Assembly: GCF_041261205.1 (NCBI RefSeq)
Contig: NZ_JBGCCH010000001.1
Location: 496,001 to 560,000, forward strand
DNA from: Catenulispora sp. MAP5-51
Lineage (GTDB): Bacteria > Actinomycetota > Actinomycetes > Streptomycetales > Catenulisporaceae
Direction of reading: 5' to 3'
DNA: 64,000 nt
Every line of letters starts with the position of its first letter. Positions within the stretch are counted from its first letter, which is position 1. Shown piece after piece: positions 25,914-33,850 of the stretch. The notes under the pieces were generated by a model that was not told where the DNA came from, searched no databases, and was given only the letters and a program-made list of their open reading frames with translations. The translations under genes and the position numbers were made by a program.

Positions 25914-26773
25914 TACCGCACCGCCTTGTCGATCGCGGTGGCCAGGGTGGTCGTGGGGCGGCCGATCAGCCGGCTCAGGTCGCCGGAGTCGCTGTACAGT
26001 TCGCCGCGGCCCAGCCCGAGATCGGCGTCGGCGAGGGCATGCGCCACCTCGGTGGGCACGCCCGCGCCGGCCAGTGCTGCCGCGAACTGCTCGGCTGGCA
26101 GGTCGGTGTACGTGATCGGCCGGCCGGTGCGGTCGGCGACCGTTGCGGCGAGTTCGTTCAGGGTGAACGCTTCGTCGCCGGCGAGTTCGTACACCTTGCC
26201 GACGTGCCCTTCTGTGGTCAGCACGTGTGCGGCGGCCTCGGCGTAGTCGGCACGGGACGCCGCGCTGATCCGCCCCTGGCCCGCGGCCCCGATGAACGCG
26301 CCGTGCTCGAGTACTACGGGCAGTTGGGAGGTGTAGTTCTCCAGATACCAGCCGTTGCGCAGCATCACACTGGGGACCGTCTGCTCACGCAGGTACTCCT
26401 CGGTCGCGCGATGCGTCTCGCCGATGATCGTGGCGGTGGTGTCGGCACGGGTCATGCTTGTGTACGCCACCAGCGAAACGCCCGCGGCTTGCGCGGCGTC
26501 GATGGCCCGCCGATGGTTGGCGAAGCGGTCCGCCACCGGCACCGAGGCCGAGATCAGCAGCAGCTTCTCAGCCCCCTCGAAAGCCGCCGCGAGGCTGTCC
26601 GGGTCGCCGAAGTCGGCCCGCCGGACCACCACCCCGCGATCGGCCAGGTCTTTGATCCCGGCGACATCCCGCCCGGTGGCGACGATCCGCGAGGCCGGAA
26701 TCCCGCGTCGCAGCAACGCCTCCACAGCAAGCCGGCCCAACTGCCCTGTGGCCCCGGTAACGACGATGGACAT
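25913..26773 (-). CDS. NmrA-type NAD(P)-binding oxidoreductase
   Basis: A 286-residue Rossmann protein: GATGQLGRLAVEALLRRG is the dinucleotide-binding loop. VVVRRADFGDPDSLAAAFEGAEKLL, VSLVAYTSMTRADT and VMLRNGWYLENYTSQL are typical of the QorB/NmrA group of atypical SDRs that sense or reduce quinones. The ATG at 26773 begins directly at the first beta-strand. Divergent from an HxlR regulator, the arrangement seen for qorB-type genes and their redox-sensing repressors. Confidence 0.88.
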   Translation of the reverse strand: MSIVVTGATGQLGRLAVEALLRRGIPASRIVATGRDVAGIKDLADRGVVVRRADFGDPDSLAAAFEGAEKLLLISASVPVADRFANHRRAIDAAQAAGVSLVAYTSMTRADTTATIIGETHRATEEYLREQTVPSVMLRNGWYLENYTSQLPVVLEHGAFIGAAGQGRISAASRADYAEAAAHVLTTEGHVGKVYELAGDEAFTLNELAATVADRTGRPITYTDLPAEQFAAALAGAGVPTEVAHALADADLGLGRGELYSDSGDLSRLIGRPTTTLATAIDKAVR

Positions 26774-26847
26774 GGACGAATCCTCGTTTCCGCCGCGGCC
26801 CCTCCGCGGCACACGCCTATGCTGACCTGGTGACTAACCGACGGGAA

Positions 26848-26874
26848 GTAGCCACTTTTCGGTAAGGTAGCCAC
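26848..26874. promoter_or_regulatory. Direct repeats GTAGCCAC in the HxlR/NmrA intergenic region
   Basis: GTAGCCAC occurs at 26848-26855 and 26867-26874, 19 bp apart, in the 130-bp divergent control region. Two turns of helix separation on one face fits a dimeric winged-helix regulator. Binding by the adjacent HxlR protein is inferred. Confidence 0.4.
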
Positions 26875-26901
26875 CCGATGGAAAGAAAAGAGGTGAGCCC
26901 G

Positions 26902-27309
26902 ATGGCACCCGCCACCGCAGTGACGCAGGCAACATCGACCTGGGACCCCTACGAACGTGGTTGCCCCTCTCGCAATCTCTTGGACCGCATCGGCGACAAA
27001 TGGTCCATCCTCGTCCTCGGCGAACTGGCGCAAAACGGCACCGCCCGCTTCACCCAGCTCCGCAAGCGCCTCGAAGGCGTCAGCGAGAAGATGCTCACCC
27101 AGACCCTCCGCGCCCTCGAACGCGACGGCCTGGTGCTCCGCACGGTCCACCCCGCGGTCCCGGTGCGCGTGGAGTACGAGCTGACGGCACTGGGCCAGAC
27201 GCTTCGCGGGCCGCTGAAGGGCCTCACAGAATGGTCGACTGAGCACACGGCGGACGTTCTCGCCGCCCAGGAGAGCTACGACGCCCGGGATCGTACGGCG
27301 GGTGGCTGA
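26902..27309 (+). CDS. HxlR-family transcriptional regulator
   Basis: A 135-residue winged-helix protein with one cysteine (YERGCPSRNLLDRIGDKWSI), the conserved redox-type Cys of HxlR/QorR/YodB regulators. The DNA-binding core RFTQLRKRLEGVSEKMLTQT, then LRALERDGLVLR, follows. It probably represses the divergent NmrA-type reductase in response to quinone or thiol stress. I chose the ATG at 26902 because AGAGGTGAG precedes it by 5 nt; an ATG at 26878 (eight residues longer) is the alternative. Confidence 0.85.
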   Translation: MAPATAVTQATSTWDPYERGCPSRNLLDRIGDKWSILVLGELAQNGTARFTQLRKRLEGVSEKMLTQTLRALERDGLVLRTVHPAVPVRVEYELTALGQTLRGPLKGLTEWSTEHTADVLAAQESYDARDRTAGG

Positions 27310-27395
27310 TTGAGCCGGCACGCGGTTGTCCGGTTACCCGGCGCGGTCGGCGTCGCCGTCCTGCTCTTCGGATGCCCCGGTGCTGTCGGGGGCCG

Positions 27396-27772
27396 GGCCG
27401 GTGCGGAAGATCGCCAAGACCGACCCCAGGCTGTGGCGTGCCTACCTGCTCAAAGAGGGACTACGCCACGTCTTCAAGGTCAAAGGCGCCGCCGGACGCG
27501 CCGCGCTGGACCGCTGGCTCATCTGGGCCACCCGCTGCCGCATCCCCGCGTTCGTCGAGTTGGCCCGCACCATCAAACGCAACCGCACCGAGATCGACAA
27601 CGCCCTCGACCACAACCTGTCCAACGCCCTGATCGAATCCATGAACACCAAAATCCGGCAGATCGCCCGCACCGCCTACGGCTTCACCAACCCCGAAGCC
27701 CTCATCGCACTCGCACTCCTCGCCCACGGCGGCTACCGACCCCAACTACCCGGCCGAACCACCCACACATAG
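27396..27772 (+). pseudogene. ISL3-family transposase, C-terminal third
   Basis: The plus-strand frame gives VRKIAKTDPRLWRAYLLKEG, then LDRWLIWATRCRIPAFVELA, IDNALDHNLSNALIESMNTK and IRQIARTAYGFTNPEALIAL, the conserved closing part of ISL3 transposases including the Glu of the DDE triad (ALIES). No matching sequence precedes 27396, so roughly two thirds of the gene is missing. It ends 40 bp from the duplicated small secreted protein gene. Confidence 0.7.
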
Positions 27773-27811
27773 GTCAGAGGCGCCACTTTTTACCCTCCTA
27801 CCCGCGAAAGA

Positions 27812-28117
27812 TCAGACGGTTCCGGTACAGGTGCCCTGCGCCTCGGCTGTCCAGGCGGCGCCCAGCGGGTAGCTCGGGATGAGGACTATGTTCGTACACC
27901 CGGTGTACCTCGCGTTGAGCGCGCGAAAGGCGGCCTGGTCGGCGCTCGTCGCGGTTGCGCCCAAACCCCAGGCCGTGGCCGTGAATGTGGCGGGTGCGGC
28001 TACGGACACGGCGGGCGCATTCGCAGACGCCGCGGATTCGGTCGCGGACGCCGTACCGCTCGCCAAGCCGACCGACAGAACACCGGCCGCGACCAATACC
28101 GCTGGACGCATTCGCAT
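27812..28117 (-). CDS. Small secreted protein, copy 2
   Basis: A 101-residue near-duplicate of the protein at 7936-8241: same signal peptide apart from one residue and the same two cysteines. Changes include Thr/Ala, Pro/Ala, Ala/Pro, Gly/Ala and a Val in place of the last Ala. Both copies are intact, which argues that the product is useful or the duplication recent. GGAGAAGCGAC precedes the ATG. The strong upstream AAGGAGG and GTG are also conserved. Confidence 0.7.
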   Translation of the reverse strand: MRMRPAVLVAAGVLSVGLASGTASATESAASANAPAVSVAAPATFTATAWGLGATATSADQAAFRALNARYTGCTNIVLIPSYPLGAAWTAEAQGTCTGTV

Positions 28118-28207
28118 GTCGCTTCTCCATTTGCTTGATACCGGGCAGTTCGCTCGAGCACCGGATTACCTCCTTAGGATTGTCAGAGAGTCACGTTCCG
28201 AAACAAT
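27812..28207. repeat. Duplicated ~400-bp segment, copy 2
   Basis: Matches 7936-8337 in the same orientation over the gene and about 90 bp of leader, with a short indel between the ATG and the conserved ACCTCCTTAGGATTGTCAGA block. The flanks differ. This copy lies beside an ISL3 remnant, the other beside an IS701-type remnant. Confidence 0.75.
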
Positions 28208-28594
28208 CGCCCGCAGAGCGGTGTGCGACGCCGGTGCGGTTCGAGTGTGAGGGGTGCGGCGTTCCGGTTCCCGCCTCGGGTCTGTGCCGATCCTGTCGGG
28301 AAGTTCGGCCTGCGGGTGCCCGAGCGAAAGCTGATGATCACGTGCTGGCCCGTGGCGTCGCGATGGCCCGCGCCGCGTTGCGTGGCTTGTCGATGGAGCC
28401 TGGGAAGGCCATGCCGGCGTGAGAGCTTGATGGCAGGTCGAGGCCCGGTGCTGCGGGCCGGGCCAAGCGGTCCAGCACAGCCAGGCAGTGGTTGGAACGC
28501 CCGATGGACCGGAGTATAGGAGCTCATCGTTGTTGGCCGTGGTATCAAGTGGCCGATTGTCTGTGCGCTGGTCGCGCAGCCCCGCGAAGGCTGT
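28208..28594. other. Non-coding or decayed stretch with a zinc-ribbon-like fragment
   Basis: A plus-strand frame at about 28230-28422 reads RFECEGCGVPVPASGLCRSC, then MARAALRGLSM, with a CxxC...CxxC zinc-ribbon look, but it has no start in its own context and no recognised family. Probably the 3' end of a lost gene. The remaining 170 bp show nothing I can assign. Confidence 0.35.
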
Positions 28595-29188
28595 CTATCG
28601 CATGGCCACTGCGATGACCAGGATGACGACCGTGTCGGTCGATCGTCTCTCGATGATGACGTTGCCGGATGACGCTCCATCCCACTGGTAGACCGCAGAT
28701 CCTGCCGTGGCGGTCTTGTCCCAATCCGGACCGAGTCCCTCCACGAACGACTGGGATCGGAAAGTTCCCGACGTCACCTCAGCCGGGGTCTTCGCCGCTG
28801 GTGAAGCTGCGAGCGTCTTCAGGAAGGCTGCCATGCCTGGTGCCCCGACGGAGAAATGCAGGAGGAGGGTGTCTGGTCCGTTGAATGAGTCGTCGTCGCT
28901 GTAGTAGCGCACGTCGCTGGCCGCTGGGGGCAGTGCAAGGCCGTAGTACTGCAATGCCCCGGTCAGCGTGTTGGTTGACGAATTGGTCCAGCCTGACGAA
29001 CACTCGTTGCGGTGATAGGCGTGCGGGTCGGTTCGCACGGGATCGTCCGGCCAGCATGGGGCTACTGCCTGCCTGGTGGTGTAGCCGGCTGCGCTCAGCA
29101 CCATGATGACTATCAGCACCCAGAGACAGCTTCGGCGGCCCCGACGAGTTGGGGCCGGCCCTTCAAATCCTGTGCTCGGCTCGGCCAT
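28595..29188 (-). CDS. Membrane-anchored protein of unknown function
   Basis: A 197-residue protein: short cytoplasmic N-terminus with RRGRRSC, one transmembrane segment (about 23-45, LWVLIVIMVLSAAGY), then an outer domain with the cysteines of PCWPDD and NECSSGW. The stretch ARYYSDDDSF-like to LLLHFSVGAPGMAAFLKTL and the final VYQWDGASSGNVIIERRS suggest a compact extracellular fold. No family recognised. I took the ATG at 29188 rather than an upstream TTG. It sits among mobile-element debris but appears intact. Confidence 0.6.
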   Translation of the reverse strand: MAEPSTGFEGPAPTRRGRRSCLWVLIVIMVLSAAGYTTRQAVAPCWPDDPVRTDPHAYHRNECSSGWTNSSTNTLTGALQYYGLALPPAASDVRYYSDDDSFNGPDTLLLHFSVGAPGMAAFLKTLAASPAAKTPAEVTSGTFRSQSFVEGLGPDWDKTATAGSAVYQWDGASSGNVIIERRSTDTVVILVIAVAMR

Positions 29189-29240
29189 GTCCAGATACTC
29201 GCAGGGCAAGCGCCTGGAATATGTCGGCGCAGTCGTATCT

Positions 29241-29830
29241 TCACAAGTTCTTTCGCGATTGGCTGTGCGGTCCGCTGGTGCGGGTTGTGAGGTGTCCTCG
29301 GGCTCGGCGGGCGGTGGCGCAGCGTGCGCGTAGCCGCTGGTTGGCGGGGTTGCGGTAGCCGCACGCGCAGCGGGCGTCGGTCTTGATCAGCCGGTTGATC
29401 CCTTCGGAGGCGGCGTTCGTCACGCCCGTGGTGATCGCGGCAAGTATTTGGGGCCACCAGGCGGAGACGGTGTTCGCAAGCCGCTCCATCTCCGGCAGGC
29501 CGGACGCGGTGGCAGACTCGTAGAAGCGGGCGGGCAGCGCCGATATCCATGCTCGCTCGGGGTGGGTGCCGTGCAGCGCTAGCAGGTCCATCAGGTCCTC
29601 TTTGACATTCCACGCCGCCAGGATCGGTGCGATCCTGGCGGGCAGCGCCTTGAGATCCTCGACCATGGGGTCAAACCGGTCCACCACGAGCGTCGCGTGC
29701 GGCAGCGATTGCCGGACTGAGGCCATGAACACGCACGCGAACGCCTTCACTAGTGCGCGCTGGCCGGGGTCGAGGGCGTCGCCAGCTTTCTGCTCGTGAT
29801 CGGCCAACACCAAGTCGGTCGTTTGCCCGT
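29241..29830 (-). pseudogene. ISL3-type transposase with internal deletion
   Basis: The frame opens inside an ISL3-type transposase (VKAFACVFMASVRQSLPHAT, then LVVDRF), jumps to AAWNVKEDLMDLLALHGTHP and continues through WWPQILAAITTGVTNAASEG, INRLIKTDARCACGYRNPAN and QRLRARCATARRARGHL. In intact relatives about 60-80 residues separate VVDRF from the KEDL block; here they are fused in frame. The N-terminal half is also absent. Confidence 0.65.
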
Positions 29831-29854
29831 CATGAGGGGCGGAGTGAGAGCTGA

Positions 29855-30550
29855 TTGCCGGCACCGATCAAGCTCGGCGTCGCCTCCACCGAAGCCGTCG
29901 GCGGCCCGCGTCCAAACCTGTTCGCGCAGGTCGTACTGCACTGGAACGATGACGTCGTGTCCGCATACCCGAAGCTGACGATCGACGACTATGAGCGGCT
30001 CGTCGCCGGCCTGCCCGGCCGGACGATCGAGGCAGTTGACTACTACGTGCTCATGGTCGGTGCGGACGGCATGGAGCCCGACGACTGGGACTTCGGCAGC
30101 TGGCACGAGCCGACCGTGGGGATCGAGCTGGTCACAGGTGGCGGCGGTGTCTTCTCGGCGATCTGGGGCAACGTGTTCGACTGCTACGGGCTGGAGGTGT
30201 ACTCCGATCCCATGAGCGAGCACATCCGAGGTGTCGGCGAGCAGGGCGGCACAGCGCGCGTCGCGGTCGCCTCACACGCCGCGTGGGCAGGGATCATCGG
30301 TGAGCCGATCGAGACTGCGCGGATTCTTTGGTGGCAGGCCGGTCAGGGCGTCCGTCGGGATCCGCTGCCACTGGCGGTCCACCTGGGAACTGCGGAGGGT
30401 CAGGTTTGGATCGGTGTCGGACGGTCTGAGACCCGAACGCCGGAGAGCCCGTTCTACCTGGGCACCGATGACGTTCTCGTCGTCTTTGACGCGGAGGCGG
30501 CGTCGCGTATGGGTCTCGAAGCCGCGTCAGAGGCCAACGGTCCGGCCTGA
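29855..30550 (+). CDS. Acidic protein of unknown function
   Basis: A 231-residue, strongly acidic and aromatic protein (EPDDWDFGSWHEP, FSAIWGNVFDCYGLEVYSDP, ILWWQAGQGVRRDPLP). No signal peptide or membrane segment. Composition and size recall soluble immunity-type proteins, but I recognise no family. It begins at a TTG beside a transposase remnant with only GGAG upstream, so its true N-terminus may have been lost. Confidence 0.5.
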   Translation: MPAPIKLGVASTEAVGGPRPNLFAQVVLHWNDDVVSAYPKLTIDDYERLVAGLPGRTIEAVDYYVLMVGADGMEPDDWDFGSWHEPTVGIELVTGGGGVFSAIWGNVFDCYGLEVYSDPMSEHIRGVGEQGGTARVAVASHAAWAGIIGEPIETARILWWQAGQGVRRDPLPLAVHLGTAEGQVWIGVGRSETRTPESPFYLGTDDVLVVFDAEAASRMGLEAASEANGPA

Positions 30551-30709
30551 ACTCGCCGCCGAATGTGCAAGGTCAAATTGACCAACCCAACGCATGGCCG
30601 TGCAGCTCGATCTGTCATCGCGCGGGTCAGGCCACCGGGCTATGCAGGGTTCGACTGCACGGGACAGCCTCAGTCCTGTGGGCGGCTCGCCGGGTACGGC
30701 TGCGCTTGA

Positions 30710-31357
30710 TTACAGGGCCTGTGGTGCGAGTACGGCGTCAGTCATGGTCGTGGCGAGCCAGGCTTGGTACCTGTCCCAGGTCCAGGAGCGTTCGGCGACC
30801 AGGCGGCGGGCGAGGTCGGGCGCGGTGAGCGTCCACAGGATGTCGGCCGCGTCCTCGGTGTCCAGGCCGTCGCGCAGTCCGAAGTGCTGTGCGAGGTGGC
30901 CGGCGGCGTTGGCGGTCCCGGTGGCGCGTTCGCCCTCGATGGTCTCGGCGAAGGCGCGCAGATCGGGGTCTCCGGTGGCGGCCTGCGCGAGGACCATGCT
31001 GACCAGGGGTTGTACGCGCTCATTGAGGTGGCGGGCGATCGCGGCGTAGTGGTTCAGGAACTCCCGGCCGGCCTTCGCCTGGATCATGGCCTGGAAGACG
31101 GGGCGCTGGGCCATGGGCACCGGCTCGTCATCGCCCGCCAGGGTGACGTCGTAGACCACTTTGAGCAGTGCGCTCTTACCGCCGACGGTGTTGTAGATGG
31201 TCTGCACGCTGACTCCGGCGGTCTTGGCGATCCCGTTCAGGGTCGTGCCGAGGTAGCCCTGCTCGACGAACATCCGTCCGGCGACCTCCAGGACACGGCC
31301 TCGGGTCAGGGCCATCTGCTCGGTGCGCAGCGCGGCGGAGTAGCGGCGCTTCTCCAT
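30710..31357 (-). CDS. TetR/AcrR-family transcriptional regulator
   Basis: A 215-residue protein. Helix-turn-helix at about 15-60 (GRVLEVAGRMFVEQGYLGTT, then GIAKTAGVSVQTIYNTVGGK). The C-terminal domain resembles those with a conserved DILWTLTAPDLARRLV segment. The start at 31357 follows AAGGAAGAGGACTG. A near-palindrome TTGGAATCACGTTCAAA (31381-31397) lies just upstream and is a likely operator shared with the divergent secreted-protein gene. Confidence 0.88.
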   Translation of the reverse strand: MEKRRYSAALRTEQMALTRGRVLEVAGRMFVEQGYLGTTLNGIAKTAGVSVQTIYNTVGGKSALLKVVYDVTLAGDDEPVPMAQRPVFQAMIQAKAGREFLNHYAAIARHLNERVQPLVSMVLAQAATGDPDLRAFAETIEGERATGTANAAGHLAQHFGLRDGLDTEDAADILWTLTAPDLARRLVAERSWTWDRYQAWLATTMTDAVLAPQAL

Positions 31358-31376
31358 CAGTCCTCTTCCTTGACAG

Positions 31377-31404
31377 TTGATTGGAATCACGTTCAAACTA
31401 ATAG
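31377..31404 (+). promoter_or_regulatory. Promoter/operator between TetR and secreted-protein genes
   Basis: TTGATT (31377-31382) and TAATAG (31399-31404), 16 nt apart, form a plausible plus-strand promoter. The imperfect inverted repeat TTGGAA-TCACG-TTCAAA overlaps its spacer, as expected for a TetR operator. Inferred from position only. Confidence 0.4.
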
Positions 31405-31535
31405 AGCGACGTTCCATCGTAGCTTACGGATGGGGGGCGGACGACGGCTGCCATCCAGCCGCCGTCCACGCTACGCCGCTCTACACGCCGCCCGCGGTGG
31501 CGGGCGGACCAGCCACCAGTGGAGGGAACTGAACC

Positions 31536-31982
31536 ATGAAACTGCCCTACCGGATCGGTCTCACAGCATCCGTACTCGCGCTCGCCTCAAGCCTGGCGGC
31601 GGGCACCGCATCCGCGGCGACGGCCGCACCCGTCAAGGCCGGGGCCGCCACGGCGACCGCCGCCGCGGCGCCCGCGTTCAACGCGGCGGGCACCTGGACG
31701 CTGAATCAGAGCAACGGTTACACGGTCACGCTCACCCTGACCCAGGACTCCGCCGGCAACCTCTACGGCTACGCCGCCTCGGCGCCCGACGGCCTCAGCG
31801 GCCGCATCGAGGACGGCTCGATGGTGAACGGCACCAGCATCGTCTTCGTCATCGGCTGGAGCAGCGGAATCTGGGGCAAGTACACCGGCTCCTTGAACGC
31901 GGACCGGACGCTGTCGGGCAACACGGAGGCCATCCAGCACCCGTGGGTGCAGGCCACCTGGAACACCTTCCAGACCTTCTGA
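31536..31982 (+). CDS. Small secreted beta-rich protein
   Basis: A 148-residue exported protein: signal peptide 1-28 (ending TASA), an Ala-rich linker, then about 100 residues of alternating strands (GTWTLNQSNGYTVTLTLTQD, NLYGYAASAPDGLSGRIEDG, TSIVFVIGWSSGIWGKYTGS). No cysteines. The pattern recalls small lipocalin- or avidin-like barrels but no specific family. GGAGGGAACTGAACC gives a clear ribosome site. Followed by a very strong hairpin terminator; probably controlled by the divergent TetR regulator. Confidence 0.7.
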   Translation: MKLPYRIGLTASVLALASSLAAGTASAATAAPVKAGAATATAAAAPAFNAAGTWTLNQSNGYTVTLTLTQDSAGNLYGYAASAPDGLSGRIEDGSMVNGTSIVFVIGWSSGIWGKYTGSLNADRTLSGNTEAIQHPWVQATWNTFQTF

Positions 31983-32001
31983 CGAGCCGGCGACGCCAGC
32001 C

Positions 32002-32038
32002 TGAGCCGAAGCACCGCGGGGCGGTGCTTCGGCTCAGC
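32002..32038 (+). terminator. Perfect 17-bp hairpin terminator
   Basis: CTGAGCCGAAGCACCGC (32002-32018) pairs without mismatch to 32022-32038 around a GGG loop, 20 bp after the secreted-protein stop. No T-tract, as often in actinomycetes. Confidence 0.75.
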
Positions 32039-32320
32039 ACACGAAGTCACATGCGAGATGTCTGTCGATGCTGCGGCGAGGCTTGTTCGCGGCTGTGATG
32101 ACGGCGCTTTTCACTCGTGAGCGCGAGAAGGGCCAGATCTGCGAGCGCGAGAGGTGCCGGGCTCGGTGGTGCTCTGCCACCCCGAGGTTGAGGCACTGCC
32201 ATGATCGGTAGCCGGCGTGCGTCGGTGTTAGCCGCCGGGAACCAGCGGTGATCACCTGAACGTTGACCACCTGGTCCATGCTCATGATCGGCACCACGGC
32301 TCGTGCACGAGGGGAAAACT
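32039..32320. other. 280-bp leader region, no gene seen
   Basis: Between the terminator and the NTF2-like gene. It should hold that gene's promoter, but I see no box pair good enough to name. Confidence 0.4.
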
Positions 32321-32782
32321 ATGACAGACATGACAACGTTGGTTGACCGGGCCGCGCTCATCGAGCTCGTCGACAGCATCTTCGATACCGTCGATGCCAA
32401 GGACTGGGATGGTGCCGAAGCCCTGTTCGCCGACAAGGTCGACGTCGACTTCACCAGCCTTGCCGGCGGTGAGCCCGCGGAAATCACCAACGTGCAGCTG
32501 GTCGATGGCTGGCGCGTGGGGCTGCACGCGAAGAAGGCCAGCTTCCACACCGTCTCCCAATATCGCGTCGTCGTGACTGGCGATGAGGCATTGGTCAAGG
32601 TCAAGGGCTACGCCTACAACGTCCTGGACGCCTCGCTCGGCGGCGAGATGTGGGAGGTCTGGGGCCGCTATGAGATCCCGGCACGTCGCACTGCCGAGGG
32701 TTGGAAGGCGACCGGACTTACATTCGTCGCGCTGCACACCCGAGGCGACGACGCAGTGCGGACTCACGTGCTTGAGGCGTAG
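32321..32782 (+). CDS. SnoaL/NTF2-like domain protein
   Basis: A 153-residue cone-fold protein: RAALIELVDSIFDTVDAKDW, then DGAEALFADKVDVDF, HTVSQYRVVVTGDEALVKVK and MWEVWGRYEIPARRTAEGWK. This is the SnoaL-like pattern in which a helix with D..DW is followed by four beta-strands and a final TGLTFVALHTRGD. Members are small-molecule isomerases, dehydratases or binding proteins; the substrate cannot be deduced. The ATG at 32321 has GAGGGGAAAACT in front. Confidence 0.82.
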   Translation: MTDMTTLVDRAALIELVDSIFDTVDAKDWDGAEALFADKVDVDFTSLAGGEPAEITNVQLVDGWRVGLHAKKASFHTVSQYRVVVTGDEALVKVKGYAYNVLDASLGGEMWEVWGRYEIPARRTAEGWKATGLTFVALHTRGDDAVRTHVLEA

Positions 32783-33218
32783 CGGAGAGCTCGCCGTCGC
32801 GGGGGAGTGGGTGGCCCTGGGCTGAACCGATCGAGGCCACCCAGCCGGGTGTCAGTACAGCAAGATGTACGGTCGTGTTTCGGTGAGCTCTTGGGAGGAC
32901 GCGTTCTGAGCATCGCCGGACGGCTGCCGTGTCGAAGTCACTTTCGATGGTGAGTACGTCGGCGAGCCACTGACCGGCGGCCATCTCGCGGACGCGTTCG
33001 GCGAGCGTGTTGTGTGCCGTGTCCAGCCACTGTAGTGCCAGGCCGTCGGCCAATTCCCAGCGGCCCAGGCTCGGCGCGCACCAGCCTGCGGCGCTCAGCG
33101 CTGCGGCGCTGGCCGGGCCTTCGTGGCGGTCCATCCTGGCGAGGTCGAGCGTCAGCATCAGGACTCGGCGTGCCCCCGCCTCAGTGCGGGCGAACGTGGC
33201 GAGGTAGTTCCGGACCAC
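32718..33218 (-). other. Uncertain reading frame, possibly a decayed gene
   Basis: The first ~100 codons (GTG at 33218 or further upstream) read like protein: VVRNYLATFARTEAGARRVL, LDLARMDRHEGPASAAALSA and TLAERVREMAAGQWLADVLT. The last 60 look like random GC-rich translation and run into the NTF2-like gene on the other strand. No family recognised. Perhaps a gene with a lost 3' end. Confidence 0.3.
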
Positions 33219-33484
33219 AGAGTCTTCGCCGATGCGGCGCAGTACCGTCGCGGACCGCGGGTGGCCATCGACGAGGTGTGGCCTGGGGTGTCGCTGAAGA
33301 CAACTCGGTCAGTTGTTGTGCGGTCTTCGTCAGGAGGAGGGGGACCTCTTAAGGCATCAATGAAAGTTCATGCAGGGTGGTGATGGAGCGGGGCGGGAAG
33401 TGCAAATCACTCGGACGGCCGAAGGGCTGGACTGGTAGCTGAAGCGCTTCTGGGTGGCCGTCCACTGGAGGTCTGTTTGCCCTG

Positions 33485-33850
33485 GTGGACGTGGCACGAC
33501 GAGCGGGAGCATCAGCCCGGACCCGGGCGCTGGCCAAGGCGCGGGAAGCCACGTTGGCCGACTACTACCAGGCGCAAGGGGAGATAGAGCGGATACATGT
33601 CGCCGCCGAGGCGTCAGCGGCACCGTTCGAGGCTGCTGTTCGCGAAGCCGTGCTCCTCGTGGACCGTCTGGGAGAGACCCGCGCCGGTATTGCCGGACTG
33701 ACCGGGCTTTCGCTGCTTCACGTGCGGGACTATCTCCGAGGCGACTCCGTAGCTGGGCTGGTGGCGTTGTGCGCCGTGGGGTCCTTACCGAGTGATGAAC
33801 TATGCGGGTCGTGCAGGGCATGTCGCCCGGCGGCGTGTTTGGCTGAACCC
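33485..33850 (+). CDS. Small helical, putative HTH protein (boundaries uncertain)
   Basis: The frame starting at 33485 encodes RRAGASARTRALAKAREATL, then a coiled helix with VLLVDRLGETRAGIAGLTGL and LLHVRDYL, resembling the small charged helical proteins with a terminal helix-turn-helix found in many actinomycetes. It continues without a stop into the flavodoxin-like gene, so either the two are fused by a deletion or the natural stop was lost. The cysteine-rich joint (CGSCRACRPAACLAEP) is unusual. Confidence 0.4.
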
